From Arctopsyche grandis (taxonomy: Eukaryota; Arthropoda; Insecta; Trichoptera; Hydropsychidae), in the NCBI RefSeq assembly GCF_051622035.1, contig NC_135356.1, forward strand, positions 9,832,579 to 9,896,578: a stretch of DNA of 64,000 nucleotides. Reading direction: 5' to 3'. Below, piece by piece: positions 37,557-49,288 of this stretch. The translations under genes were made by a program, and so were the position numbers. Each line of letters begins with the position of its first letter. The first letter of the stretch is position 1. The notes beneath the pieces were generated by a model. The model did no database searches. It had not been told where the DNA came from and saw only the letters and a list, made by a program, of their open reading frames with translations.

Positions 37557-38885
37557 CAGGGGTCCCCAACCGCTTTGGGAATTGAACATTATTCCAAACT
37601 GAAATCACTCTGTTTGAAAAGAAGGAATCTCTGATCAATTTATTCGATTTTTTTCTTTTTGGAGTCTTAGGGAGTGACCTCTAAGATGAGTGTTTTCATT
37701 GAATGTAATAAGTATAGGTAGGATAGTCACAGTGCTATCCATTGTTCGGCAAACCTTTAACAATGCATTTACAACCTTTGAACAATACACGGCCCCCTCA
37801 GGCTCCGGTGACTAGTAATAAGTTTGGACATATGACAATTATAATGATTATTTAATATTTAAGACTTCGATTAAGTCGCCTATTATTCTTCTCGTCTTCA
37901 ATGTAGTGAGATTCATTCTTTTCAATCTTTCGTTACAAGAAAGTGATTTAAGTAATAAATTGATAATAAAGTAATAAATTGTAAAATAAGTAATAAATTG
38001 ACAAAAAAAGTAATAAATTGAAAATAAGTAGTAAATTGACAATAAAGTAATCAATTGAAAATAAGTAATAAATTGAAAGATAATTTAATTTAATGTGAGC
38101 TTTGTGCCTGGTGTAAGCTAGACGTGGAAATATACTCGCTATTTCAGTGCTGATCCAAAAATTATATATACTGATTTTAAATCTTACTTGTGCATTCATA
38201 TTACTTTGCAGATCTGTCTGACTGTCTGACTGTCTTGCAATTCGATATCAATATCAATTACATTCACACTAAATTGATCAATCACCCTATCTGGAATATT
38301 TAGATTTATAATATCATTACATCTAACTTGCATATCCTCGTGAAGCTGCTTCAAATGTCTAATATATATATGTAAAGATCATCATCTTGTATTTCGCGTT
38401 GTCCAATATTTATTTGGAAAAAATTGAGCTTTCAAAAAAAAAGCAATAATTACATTTTTACAACATTTTGAGATAACAAAATTTTCCGTGATTGTTTAAC
38501 GAATTAAATTTCTCCAATATATCTGATAAATAAAATATATCGCATTTGCACTCTTGCTCGTTTCCAAATTGGTTGTCATTCATAAGGACACAATACTGTT
38601 CCTAAGTAGAAAACAACACGATTAAGTATAACAACGCAATTACCCTTAGATACAATCAACGAGTATTCTTTGTGTAATCAAAGGCGCTCAAAATCACATG
38701 TTTGTTTTCCTCACATGTTTGTCGAAAAAGGCGATATCGAAGTGGATTTGATTTAGTGAAATTTATTGTTTTTATTATAATATATATTTTACGAAATTCA
38801 AGCGTATATTTAGTTTCATGACAAATCAAACATCCAAGCTCTTCTTTCCGGTTCCGGCCCGCGGGCTGTAAGTTGGTAACCACTG
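37557..38885. mobile_element. Nest level 3b: hAT element, 1329 bp, perfect 8-bp duplication
   Basis: Ends CAGGGGTCCCCAACC and, inverted, CAGTGGTTACCAACTT, the common hAT terminus style. GTTTAAAG flanks both sides (37549-37556, 38886-38893). On the minus strand near 38860 a frame with GCLICHE suggests a decayed BED-type zinc finger of a transposase. Confidence 0.8.
37713..37814. mobile_element. Nest level 4: hAT MITE (TAGAG family)
   Basis: 102 bp inside level 3b with GTAATAAG duplications (37705-37712, 37815-37822) and the family core GTTCGGCAAACCTTTAACAA. Confidence 0.75.
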
Positions 38886-39390
38886 GTTTAAAGTAACTGA
38901 TCGGGAATTTTCCTTAAAAACTTCCTACCTGTTAATTTATAACTTTGTAATTTTTATTGGTTTTCACGCCTCATACAATTTCGAACACATTGGAAACGAG
39001 TTCGAATTATCGCATGATCACAAAACTTTATCTATTGTTACTACGTGCATAGATAAAGTAAATATACAAGAATAAGAGAGAATTCTCAGCAGATAGGTTG
39101 AAAAATGGCACTGACGTTCAAAAAATGGAAAAAGACGGCGCAGTCTCCTAGCCCTATTGGCATAGATCAATTACACAATGAGGATGAATTCAAAATATAA
39201 TAATGTATGCACATATACATACATACAATAAAAAGAGGTTTTTAAAAAAATATTACAGAACAAATTAAAAAATCAGTAAAAAAGACGCGCCGCTTTGTGG
39301 CGCCCCCCGAGACTCGGCGCCCCCCCGCATTGCGGGGTCTGCGGGCGCGGTAGCTACGCCACTGCATATGTACTATACTGTAATATGTAA

Positions 39391-39532
39391 TAGACTGCGG
39401 ATAGAGACCGTGCTTTTTCCAGGAATCGGGGCGGTTTGGCTCTATTTACAAAACTAGAGTACAAAAAAAAAGGTTAGGCGAACCTTTTACAACAATTGAA
39501 CAATAAACGGCGCGCTGTGGATCCGACCACTA
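39391..39532. mobile_element. hAT MITE (TAGAG family) in level 1 sequence
   Basis: Nearly identical to 46271-46435 (GGAATCGGGGCGGTTTGGCT, AACCTTTTACAACAATTGAA) but lacks a clear duplication. Confidence 0.7.
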
Positions 39533-39921
39533 GGCTGTATCCCTGCAGCTTACATGGATGGCATAAATAGCATGTATATATACTATACTGGGAGAGCTGT
39601 ATCCCTGCAGCTTACTTGGATGGCAAAAATATAATGCATTTGTACTATACTGGGAGGGCTGTAGCCCTGCAGTTTACTTGGATGGGGAAAATAGCATGCA
39701 TTTGTACTATATATACTGGGAGGGCTGTAGCCCTGCAGCCCATATAGACGAGCCACCACTGAAGATAGTACAAGTACATACATAGAAAAGGTTACGAAAT
39801 ATTCACTACTACTATTTTTGATGAAATTATTTTAATGTGACTACAATCAACTAAAAAAAATATAATTGATAAATACCAATCTTTGATTTATCACCAATAT
39901 GTATGTATATGTGTATATACC

Positions 39922-40000
39922 ATTTTGACCATTGTGGCGCTTTAGGAATTCCTGTTATGCCACAAGGGTCTGTTTAAAATAAATAAATAAATAAATATAC
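39922..40000 (+). mobile_element. LINE 3' tail, family 1, short copy
   Basis: Near-identical to 19488-19560 (GACCATTGTGGCGCTTTAGG onward) and ends in (AATAA)n. It is a severely 5'-truncated non-LTR insertion. Confidence 0.5.
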
Positions 40001-41969
40001 ATTTTTATTGTGTGCATATCAATTTTACAACAAACAAGATGATCCTTTGAATAAAGGAAGCGCAATTTCAGGTTGCCAACGAATAACTTTATGGTCGAAA
40101 CGTAAAAATCTCTCGTATAATAGAGATAAAGGCTATTACTTAATTGCAGACATTGTATGTATAGGCAATTAAGCACGATTACGAAAATAAACATGGACAC
40201 TTTCAGTGCGTACATACATATGTGTAATTTGAAAATCCACGAAAGTAACAACAGTTGCGGTAGTTTACAGAATGTCAATACTTTATAACAAGAACAGTCG
40301 TTGACACTTTACACAAGTCAGCTTTTTACTTGTTTTTTTTTTGTTATATTACACATTGGCGTTTGCATCGTAAGCTGAATATTGCTTGATTGCGACATTC
40401 ATATTTCTAACAAAGAAAAAAAATTTTCTAGTGAAATACAATGCTTATTGAATTAAAATATTCACATATTACATATGTACAATATGCACCCATGGTGACC
40501 AAACGTTCTATATTTCATAGGATTCTATATTTCATAGATTTACTTATTTTCTGATTCAGCCATTTTGTAAGTTTCATAAGACTCGCCAAATCTGTATTGA
40601 TTTTTAATATTACATAACTCCTTTCGTGAAATTTACGCGTGATTGGTCCTTTCGTGATTTGTCCGCGAAAAATATGCAGACTTGATTAATATTGGGTTAT
40701 TCTGATAGCATTGAATATAAATCAGACATTACATGGCTTCTTTAGTAGATTGTGATGAATTAAAGTAATGACCAGGGCTTCTTTTTCAAAAATATATCAT
40801 GGCATATGGCCCATATAAAATGTTGTTAGATCGTAGTAAATGCATATATTGATTTTTCATTTCAAATTGACATTGAAAAGGGGTCAATTTGAAATGAAAA
40901 AAGTTTAATTGAAATGAAAACGGGTCAATTTTGAATGAAAATCCTGTATCACTATCATGCTATTGATAGTTTTAGTACCCAATATCGTTTTCAATCCGGA
41001 TACCGCAATACCGGATATACTTTTATTCCTGCTGGAAATCAAAATGAGGATAATCTAATTTTTCCTTATGAAACAATTTTTGATTTATTCTTTATATTCC
41101 TCAGAGAAAATATGGTCACAGAATAATACTGCGATTTAAAGTTAGTGCGTGCGAATACATCCATATACCTATTTACAAATCTAATTGCGCAAAGTTAAAA
41201 TATAAATGGGTATGTTATAATTGACTTGTATGAAAATAGGATTCATCTCTAGAGCGCATGTGTATTAAAGGTCAAGATCGATGTCGGCTTTTAAATATTA
41301 CGTATATATTCAGCTCTTACATTGGAACTGATGGTGTAAATATCGACGGACAACCATTTCGGAATACGATGAAATAATCGACCGTCTGCGAATGGCGATG
41401 GTAAAAGTGCGAGTCGATTTGATTTTATGTGATGAAATGTAATTTTGACAGTTGGACGACATTACTTACATACGTTAAGCAGAGAGATAGAAGACCGCCA
41501 ACGCACCACCACTCGCCGCGATAAGCCGCGGAACACTGAACGTCTCTCCCTGCGCAATCATAAACGACGATGTCCAACTAAAGGAACAAATCCCGCCACT
41601 CAGTAATACCAACTCATTTCCTAATAGATTATTTCATTTTTACCATTGTGTCGTAGCAGGTTGCTTCAAATCAACACAATCAAGGTGGTGCCTAGGAGTT
41701 CGGCCGCCTGTGTGCAAACTTAAATCGGCCGTCTCTTAATTTTATCATAATTTGTAGAAATCACATTAATTCAGGGTATAGTGTTGAAAATTTGAATGAT
41801 AATAAAAATTAATCAGAAAAACAGACAGAAAACCAAAACGTTTAGTTATGAACAGTACCAGACGATAAGAGAGACTGGACGTTTTCAAGTTTTTAGTACG
41901 CGGGACAGATGTGTTGACCGTGTCCCGGTCTAAGAAAACACCGGTTGTGTTTATTTTTGTTTATTTTTG
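40001..41969. other. Intergenic, nothing coding recognised
   Basis: Contains short direct repeats of GGTCAATTTGAAATGAAAA (40880-40940), also found at 45480-45600. Confidence 0.5.
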
Positions 41970-42319
41970 TTCAATTGTTACAATGGTTATTGTATGTACG
42001 AAGAGGTTGGGCTTCGGAGAAGTGATCTGGTAGAACACACGACCGCATTCTTAAATGAATGATGTCCTGGCGCTGACCCCATAGCTATAAACCACACGTT
42101 TACCGAAGACACGTGCCTCGAAAACAGGTCAACACGTGTCCCTAAAGCACGTGTCCTGGAAACGAAGACAAAGCATCTGCACACGGCACGCCTCAAGCCA
42201 GAACGTATATAAAGCGACGCAACAGCTCCCAACACCAGAGTGAACCTCTGAAGTTCAACCAGCTCACTTCTCTAAAGCTCGACCTCTTCGTAAATACAAT
42301 AACCATTGTAACAATTGAA
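41970..42319. mobile_element. Inverted-repeat element with ~65-bp arms
   Basis: Arms start TTCAATTGTTACAATGGTTA on both ends and match through ACGAAGAGGT and GAGAAGTGA. The interior has a TATATAAAG box and three ACGTGTCC/ACGTGCC motifs. It could be a MITE or an unusual LTR. Borders are not fixed by a duplication. Confidence 0.55.
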
Positions 42320-42597
42320 AAAAGATAAACGATACTCTTTCAAACTCAACTGAGTTTTCATAGGCCGGGAAACGGTCGAAACCTTTAACCCGTCCTATAT
42401 ACCTAAATGTATTTTAAAAAGTGCGATGTTTTGTTTCGTATTTTTTAAGGAATATAATTTTTTCGACTCATTTATTTCGGCCGCCTATGCGCGTTTCACA
42501 CATTTTACCAATACGTGTGCGTTCACCTATCGACCAAAACCATTTTCACGAATGTGTTTATATAAGAATATACATATACATATGTAAGTATGTATAA

Positions 42598-42722
42598 TGT
42601 AACCTATGATTTCGATTCCGATTTTGATTTCAGTTCCAATTCCCGATTTTGATTCCATTTCCGAATTCCCATTCTGATTACAGTTCCAGTTCCCGATACC
42701 GATTCTCGATCTTCGATTAACC
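42598..42722. repeat. Degenerate hexamer-type simple repeat
   Basis: GATTCC/GATTTT/CAGTTCC units repeated about 18 times. The open frame across it is not considered a gene. Confidence 0.7.
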
Positions 42723-43015
42723 ACAAATTTGTCAACTTTTGTCTCCCTCAAGCCTATCTTCGCTCTGCTTGGGAATCACTGTTGCAAATGGTCGAGTTAA
42801 AAAGGTTCAAATAATCAAATTTGCAGTGTTGTCACCCTAATGGTTTCCACGGATTCCCAGAAACCCGTTGTTAAAAATCAAAAGTTTCCGGAAAACCTGT
42901 AATTTAATCCAAAAATTCATATAATTTTTATCAAAAAATATAAAAATCTTGAAAATTTAATGAACTTTCATGTAATAGTGCCTTAGACGAAAAAAAATGT
43001 ATAATATATTTATTC

Positions 43016-43545
43016 TAGTGTTGTGCCCGTTGATTTCAACGGGTGATTTCGAAAAGGAATTGCAACACGAATAAAAATAAAGTTAAAGAAATTGAAACGA
43101 CTGGTTTCGGAAAGAAATTGATGCACGAATTAGAAATTACGAATCAAAAATTACGAATTGATCATGGATTACGAATTACGTTTTGTGAATTGCCGACGCC
43201 TCGACGCCTTCACCCCCAGTGCCTTCGATGCCCCGGGGCCTTCGCCCCCCAGCGCCACCGACGCCTCCGGCACCCTGGGGCCTTCGCCTTTAGCGCCCCC
43301 GGGGCCTTGGCCCTCAGCGCTCCCGACGCCTCCGACGCTCCGGGGCCTTCACCCCCAGCTCTCCCGACGCCTCCGGCGCCCCCAGCACCTCTGACGCCCC
43401 CCAGCGCCTCCAACACCCCGGGGCCTTCGCTCCCAAGCCCCGAAATGAAAAAAAAAAATGAAAAAAAAAATTGGTTTCCCATACTGGTTGATCGTCCCGT
43501 CACAAACAAATATACATAAAAACATACAAACATATTCATCAACAG
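43016..43545 (-). mobile_element. Second Helitron-like family with GC-rich minisatellite, inside a MITE
   Basis: The minus-strand 3' end is CCCGTTGAAATCAACGGG then CACAACACTAG at 43016. The interior has a GC-rich minisatellite at 43198-43440 (units like CCCCGGGGCCTTCGCCCCC). It is inserted in a host repeat with ends GTGTTGTCACCC (about 42828) and, inverted, GTGGTGTCACCTCAA (about 43632). Confidence 0.6.
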
Positions 43546-43910
43546 TCGGTTTTTATAATAATTATTTTTAAAATAATTTTATTGAAAAAAAATTTGGAAA
43601 CCCGTTGTTCCAAAATTGAGGTGACACCACTTAATGTGCACTATAAGTTTTTGCATGATGGTTCCATACAACATATTTTCCGTTATAGTTTGGTGTATTT
43701 GACACTTTTAAGAAAAATATTATTTGTAATTAATTATGTATTTTAATTTCAATGGGGAATATTCCACAAAAAGGTGTCATATTATTTTATAATAAATTTG
43801 TTTGAGAGTTCGGTTCTTGCTTATACCATTTCTTGTGATCTTTTTCGATAGTGCTTCAATCGCCATTCGATGTTTAATTATAATATAATATATATCATAT
43901 ATGAATTAAA

Positions 43911-44130
43911 TGTAATTGGATTATTAGTCACGGTAATTGGATTATTAATCACATTGCGGTGCTCACAGACAATTTTTGCTATGAAAACCGCGAATGTGGT
44001 ATATTTAGCAGTCGAGTTCTCGTTAGTATGATAGTTATCGTTAGTATGATGGACTTTTCGACTGCCGCATGTTCCGTTATAGAGATTTTAGTGACCTTCG
44101 GACGAGTGCTTTGCGACCAATAATCACCGA
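43911..44130. mobile_element. MITE family TTCGGTRATT, copy 2
   Basis: Same interior and ends as the copy at 11140. The left end is duplicated (GTAATTGGATTATTAGTCAC then CGGTAATTGGATTATTAATC). Confidence 0.65.
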
Positions 44131-44164
44131 ACTGAATTAAAATGCATTATGTTCATTATGCATA

Positions 44165-44480
44165 GTAAGTGAGGTTGGTAGCTGTGGTCAGTTGAGGCGC
44201 AGTGTGAGTGAGCGTGTCGCCTCGCTCGCTGTCAAGTAGGCGTCGCGCTTTGACGTTTGTGCGCGTCCTCTTCTCCCGCACACCTTTTCCCGCCCCCCTT
44301 CAACCCCATACTAGATCGCAGCGACGCCGCCCCCGTTTGCTGGCATGCTGCTCCGCCTCATGGGGAGATCTGAACCAAGCCGACGATACATGCTCGCTTC
44401 CGCAGATCATCCCCCCACATCAGCGGACGCAGCAGCCACGGTCTGATACGCATGACACGCCCCCTCCCCTACCCTATATA
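44165..44480. other. GC-rich 300-bp island of unknown origin
   Basis: GC-rich stretch (GCGTCGCGCTTTGACG, CCTTTTCCCGCCCCCCTT) in AT-rich surroundings. It may be an inserted element or an unannotated promoter. An open frame runs through it (44208-44537) but has no family match. Confidence 0.4.
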
Positions 44481-45114
44481 CCACATGTCAAATTCAAATA
44501 TTTAATTATTCGATTGTTTTGTTTTTATCGATACTAGGATTGACCATTACCATGACAGTACAATAATTAGGGTTGCCAACATTTGACAAATACTCGCTTA
44601 GAGGGTTTGCAAAAAATATTCCAAAAAAATACACATTTTATTCAATTAATTATACAGTTAATACTGAGTTGCACGATACGAATGCATTCAGACAGTCTTT
44701 GGATGTTACTCAGGGATTGCCATATTCGTGTACGGACATTTCATCGCAGGGACAACTTACTAATATACAGAGCTTTTTTTTCCCATGTAACGCGGTGGAA
44801 CAGCGTTCCAACACCTTTTTTCTCACAAATTTTATACGAATATTCTATAAAATATAGTTTGAATATAATCTTTTCTAATAAAAAAAATTGAGAAGAAGTG
44901 AGTTCCGGCGCCTTTTTATTTGAAAAAAGAAGCCCTACTAATGTGTATTGAAACTGTTCAAATATTTGGTGCAATGATTTTTTGAATCATATATATGTAT
45001 GCAGTTACTCATTTTTAATAAAATTAATTGAAAACTTTTAAGCTTTCTTTTATCAAGAAAACAATAAATTATATATTTTGTTCGAAAATTTTTACCACTG
45101 TATATAGGTTTTTC

Positions 45115-45464
45115 GGGTCTACCTCACCGGACCGAAAGTGAAACGCCCGAAAACGCAAAGATCGAAAATCGAAAGATAAAAAAAGGGTCTCTCCCCCCCC
45201 CCCCCCCCCGTCGTACATACTCACTTAATTTGCGCGAGCTGGATACAAGAGGAACAGGCTTTTCCTCCCGTATTCTGCGCGCGCACATTAAACAAGGCTG
45301 TATGACAAAAAGAGAGATAATTTCACCGCATGCCACTCATATATATTATATATACATAGTATCGTTTACCATGCACCCTTTTTGTTTTGATCTTTCGACT
45401 TAAGATCTTTCGATTTTCGATCTTTGCCTTCCGATATTTGCGTTTTCGGGCGTTTCACTTTCCG
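45115..45464. mobile_element. Long-TIR MULE-like MITE, copy 4, perfect 9-bp duplication
   Basis: Left GGGTCTACCTCACCGGACCG, right, inverted, CGGAAAGTGAAACGCCCGAA. AGGTTTTTC flanks both sides (45106-45114, 45465-45473). The interior has a run of C at 45189-45210. Confidence 0.8.
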
Positions 45465-46270
45465 AGGTTTTTCAATCCGAATTGACCCCCTTTCATTTTA
45501 AATTAAGCCTTCTTCATGTCAAATTGACATTGATATTTGAAATCAAAAAGGTTAAATTTGAAATGAAAAAAGGTCAATTTGAAATGGAAAATCTGCAATA
45601 TAATTAAAAAATAGTTGCATGAAATCTGTCAGCGAATTGTCCCCACTATGAAAAAGTCATGTGATGAAATGTCCTAGAATGGCCACATTACGAGTAACGT
45701 CCGAGTGACCAGATTAACATCTCGTCCTGAGTGCACTCGTATTGTGTCAACCCTGTATAAAATAGCAGTCTGAATCAAAACTTATTCGATTGCCTATTAT
45801 TTACTTAACGCCCAAATTATTTCAGTTACATATATTTTTATTTCCTTGTATCTACATATTTCTAAATATCTACATATTTCTTTGCATATTGCATGCGCAT
45901 GCGATGTTATTACTATACGCGATATTGTAGTTTTTTAAAAATAGAACAATGATGTGCGGTTGATCTGGTGCAATCTAGCTGAGTAATAGTCTCGTTCCCT
46001 GACAAAAGACTATTGACTATATACAAAAGAATGTATTATTTGGAGGTGGGAGGGCGGGGGTGACCTCGTATTGAAGATTTTTGTAGGTTGACTACATTGA
46101 CCTTTAAATCGTCTTTGATAATACTTTTTTCTATAAAAATTCTTTACGATCTAGCAATATACAGAGGTAAATAATATTTTCTGTAAAGTTTACAAATACA
46201 GAACGTTTCAGCAAAAAAAAAAACTATAATTTAAAACAATCACTTAAAAAAAAAATGAGTATGTTATAAC

Positions 46271-46435
46271 TAGACTGCGGATAGACACCGTGCTTTTTCC
46301 AGGAATCGGGGCGGCTTGGCTCTATTTACAAAGCTAGAGTACAAAAAAAAAGGTTGGGCGAACCTTTTACAACAATTGAACAATAGCATTTACAACAATT
46401 GAACAATAAACGGCGCGCTGTCTATCCGGCCACTA
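46271..46435. mobile_element. hAT MITE (TAGAG family), first of three in a row
   Basis: TAGACTGCGGATAGACACCG at the left and GTCTATCCGGCCACTA at the right, flanked by GTTATAAC (46263-46270, 46436-46443). Nearly identical to 39391-39532. Confidence 0.85.
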
Positions 46436-46443
46436 GTTATAAC

Positions 46444-46576
46444 TAGAGTACGGATAGCCAAGGTGCCGCTTATTGTTCAATTGTTGTAAATGCTTTGTAA
46501 AACAGGTTTGGCAAACCTTTAACAATGCATTTACAACATTTAAACAATAAACGGCACCTTGGTTATCCGGGCTCTA
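46444..46576. mobile_element. hAT MITE (TAGAG family), second of three in a row
   Basis: TAGAGTACGGATAGCCAAGG at the left and, inverted, TAGAGCCCGGATAACCAAGG at the right. It shares the GTTATAAC on each side with its neighbours (46436-46443, 46577-46584). Confidence 0.85.
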
Positions 46577-46584
46577 GTTATAAC

Positions 46585-46735
46585 TAGAGATCGGACCGGA
46601 AGCGTGCCGTTCATTGTTAATTGTTCGCTGTGCTTTGTCCAATTTTATGAAGAACTTTTTTTTGCACTCTAGCTTTGTAAATAGACCCAGAACGCCCTGA
46701 TTCCTGGATAAAGCACGCTTCCTATCCGCCCTTTA
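46585..46735. mobile_element. hAT MITE (TAGAG family), third of three in a row
   Basis: TAGAGATCGGACCGGAAGCG at the left and, inverted, TAAAGGGCGGATAGGAAGCG at the right. The closing GTTATAAC is 46736-46743. It is a different subfamily from its two neighbours. Confidence 0.85.
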
Positions 46736-46743
46736 GTTATAAC

Positions 46744-48365
46744 AACTACATCAGATAAAATGAAACTGTTAATTTAGCCATATTTTCAGAGTTGGAATTT
46801 TATAATGAAAGAGATAATCGTAAAAACTCGTCAAGATGTTTATCAATCAAGGAATTTCGATTTTAAGATTGCGGACATTTCATCGCAGACACTTGATCAC
46901 AGGGCGTTTCATCACGGGACAATTTCATCATATGGTCAAATGTGAAATTTTGCTAATTTATCCAATTTAACCATTTAATTAAACGGTTCCTCAAAAATTG
47001 GGTACCTACTCTCCATTTGTCACCACTGTTTGATATAATTTCAAATTACATATACATAAATATATCGATTTGGTTCAACCTCTCATTGTACTGAAACAAA
47101 TGAATTATGTACTTGGAAATTAATTTGTTTAATTTCACTCTTCATTTCTAAATTGTCACGATTCATAAAACGAATTTCATACACTCCAAGTGAAATTGCC
47201 AGTAAAACTGGAGACTGGATAAATGTCGCGAAATCTGAAGTCTCCAGGCGACAATGACATAGTTGGCTACCCTAGGTATTGTCAATGCTGAATGATAATG
47301 GAATTTTAAATATGACGTATTGGGATTTTCTTTGCGTGCACTAATAGATAAGCATATGCGTATTGCAAATTATGCTTTTGTGTTTTGCCGATGATTGAAC
47401 TTTTGTATCTTTTGTATTGACTATCGGCTCACTGTTTCACGGTGATGATTTCCGAGCTGTTTTAAACATGGCATACATATAAATATAAGCGGTGTCGTAA
47501 CTAGCTTTTAATTTCCTCCATTTAATATTATAAAAAAAAAACATTATAGGCGAAAAGCTTTAAAAATATACTATTTTTTTACAAGGCTCTTCTACGTATA
47601 TTTCAATTTGCTCATTGGTCTGACACTATATCCTACATTCTTCCGATTGTTTTGAAACTTTGGCATTTTGCGCGGTTTGGTCAACGATAGAAATTTAAAT
47701 CAATTCCTCCAATACGATGGTGAAAACTAATCGTAATAAACACGTTTAAAAATGCTAAAATTTTGAACATCTTGAGCCTTATATTTTTCCTTCCACGTTT
47801 TGTCAGATTTTAATTGTTTAAACGCCTATAACTTTTTCTTTTTCACGCTATATCTTATAAAATTTGCATTATAGGCTCTCATTATGATCATATTGGAAGA
47901 AATGTAAATCAACCAAGTATAGTAAGAGTCCTCGACGCTAAGTATGTTGTGATATTTGGTTAATATGCTGCTTGATTATTATTTTTAATTGTGTTTCAGT
48001 TAACTGTTAACTTTGACCTTCCGCCACCCACTCATCTAGTCAGATTTTAATCGTTTAAACGCCTATAACTTATAAAATATATACTACATCTTATAAAATT
48101 TGTATTATAGTCTCATCTATATTTTTAATTCACTCATAGGCTATTTTCAATGTGAAGAAAGACTGGATTATTTAAAAAAAAATATATATATATATATTTA
48201 CAACATTTCATAACAGCATATATTCAAGGAGTCTAAATTAGGTAATTTTCAAAATTAGACATGTTCATGCTATAGAAGAATAGTAATTTCGAAATCGGCT
48301 AACAAAATATTAACTTTCATTGTACAAATGTATACTGGAGTGAAACTCTAGAGAGTGTGGTAATA
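46744..48365. other. Intergenic, nothing coding recognised
   Basis: A repeated block CGTTTAAACGCCTATAACTT occurs at about 47810 and 48050. Otherwise AT-rich unique-looking sequence. Confidence 0.5.
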
Positions 48366-48595
48366 CGATAATATTAAAATGTTATATTTTCTTTGAATGC
48401 GTCTCGTCTCGGCTGCAAAAAATTATGCTCATAGAAATCTACACCGGCAATTGATCAAAGGAATATGATCATGCGTTGGATAGTAATATCAAAGTGTAAT
48501 ATTTTCCCAGAATGCATCTCGACTGCAACAAATTATGCTTATCGTCTGAAAATCTGTATCAGCAAATGATCCAAGGAGTATTATCATATATTGAA
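48366..48595. repeat. Diverged tandem duplication of ~125 bp
   Basis: 48372-48470 and 48496-48595 share AATGCRTCTCG, AAATTATGCTYAT, and AATTGATCAAAGGA-type blocks. Non-coding. Confidence 0.5.
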
Positions 48596-48654
48596 CAATT
48601 GAACAGACGTGGTAGAGTTCCTAGTATTAAATTTTTGTACTATTTGACATTTAA

Positions 48655-49220
48655 CCCTTCGAGTGCTGAAGTCTTTTCTGTTGAAAGCCCGCCAAAAATT
48701 TGGCCAACATTTTCAACTAGAATTATTTAGAAATCCAATAGAGAGCAGGTTTAAAAATTGTAGCTAATCCAAACAAACCCTAGATAACTAGCGCCGAGGA
48801 TTTCGAGTTTTGTAAAGGTGTGTTTAGACTCTATAATATATCTTGCAACAATATAAAATAAACAAAAGAAGTCTATTGATGAATGTATTTTTCTAAAAAA
48901 CTAGTTCCATCTTCTTCATTGTTGTTAAAATGTAATGCTCACAATCTAAATCCCAAGCCACAATCTAAAATACTTGACAGTTGGGGATTTCCATCAGTTA
49001 TGAATTGAGAAATTCCGGTGTAAACAAGTCCTTAATAACATTGACTCGAATTACACGACCCATGTTCAGTGCATTTTTTTTTCAATGCTACCTGGAAAGG
49101 CTCAGCGGGTAGTATTCTTGTTTACTTTGTACATGCTCAGAATGCAACGCCTATCGGCGTATTTCAGGCTGATGGATTTGTTGGCAAAACGCCGATCGGC
49201 GTTGGTCAGCATTCAAAGGG
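48655..49220. mobile_element. piggyBac-like MITE upstream of MSL1
   Basis: Ends CCCTTCGAGTGCTGAAG and, inverted, CCCTTTGAATGCTGACC, with TTAA at both borders (48651-48654, 49221-49224). Subterminal GCCGATCGGC palindrome at 49188-49200. It ends 69 bp before the MSL1 ATG. Confidence 0.7.
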
Positions 49221-49288
49221 TTAAAAAAGTTGATAAATGATTTTTTTTTCTATATTTGTTCTTTTGCTTCGCAGGCAGTATTATCATT

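Larger units (their letters stand above)
37048..39364. mobile_element. Nest level 2: 2.3-kb hAT-like element
   Basis: Ends CAGTGGCGTAGTGTG and, inverted, CAGTGGCGTAGCTACCGCGC, with perfect CATATGTA duplications (37040-37047, 39365-39372) inside the minisatellite of level 1. Subterminal regions are rich in GCGCCCCCC. No transposase is recognised in its own sequence. Confidence 0.85.
36749..39761. mobile_element. Nest level 1: hAT-like element with a ctgcag minisatellite
   Basis: Ends CAGTGGCGGCTCGTG and, inverted, CAGTGGTGGCTCGT. Flanks AAGATTGT (36741-36748) and AAGATAGT (39762-39769), an 8-bp duplication with one change. Its own sequence is 36749-37047 and 39365-39761, made of ~70-bp tandem units (GCATGCATTTGTACTATACT, GGGAG, CCCTGCAGCT). 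The small copy at 1180 is the same family. Confidence 0.8.
46270..46743. repeat. In-line array of three hAT MITEs sharing GTTATAAC
   Basis: Four copies of GTTATAAC, one before, one after and one at each junction, separate three different MITE subfamilies without other spacer. Confidence 0.85.

Noticed and set aside
43043..43542. Proline-rich 158-residue frame and its antisense
   Set aside because: Again a GC-rich minisatellite, inside a Helitron-like element.
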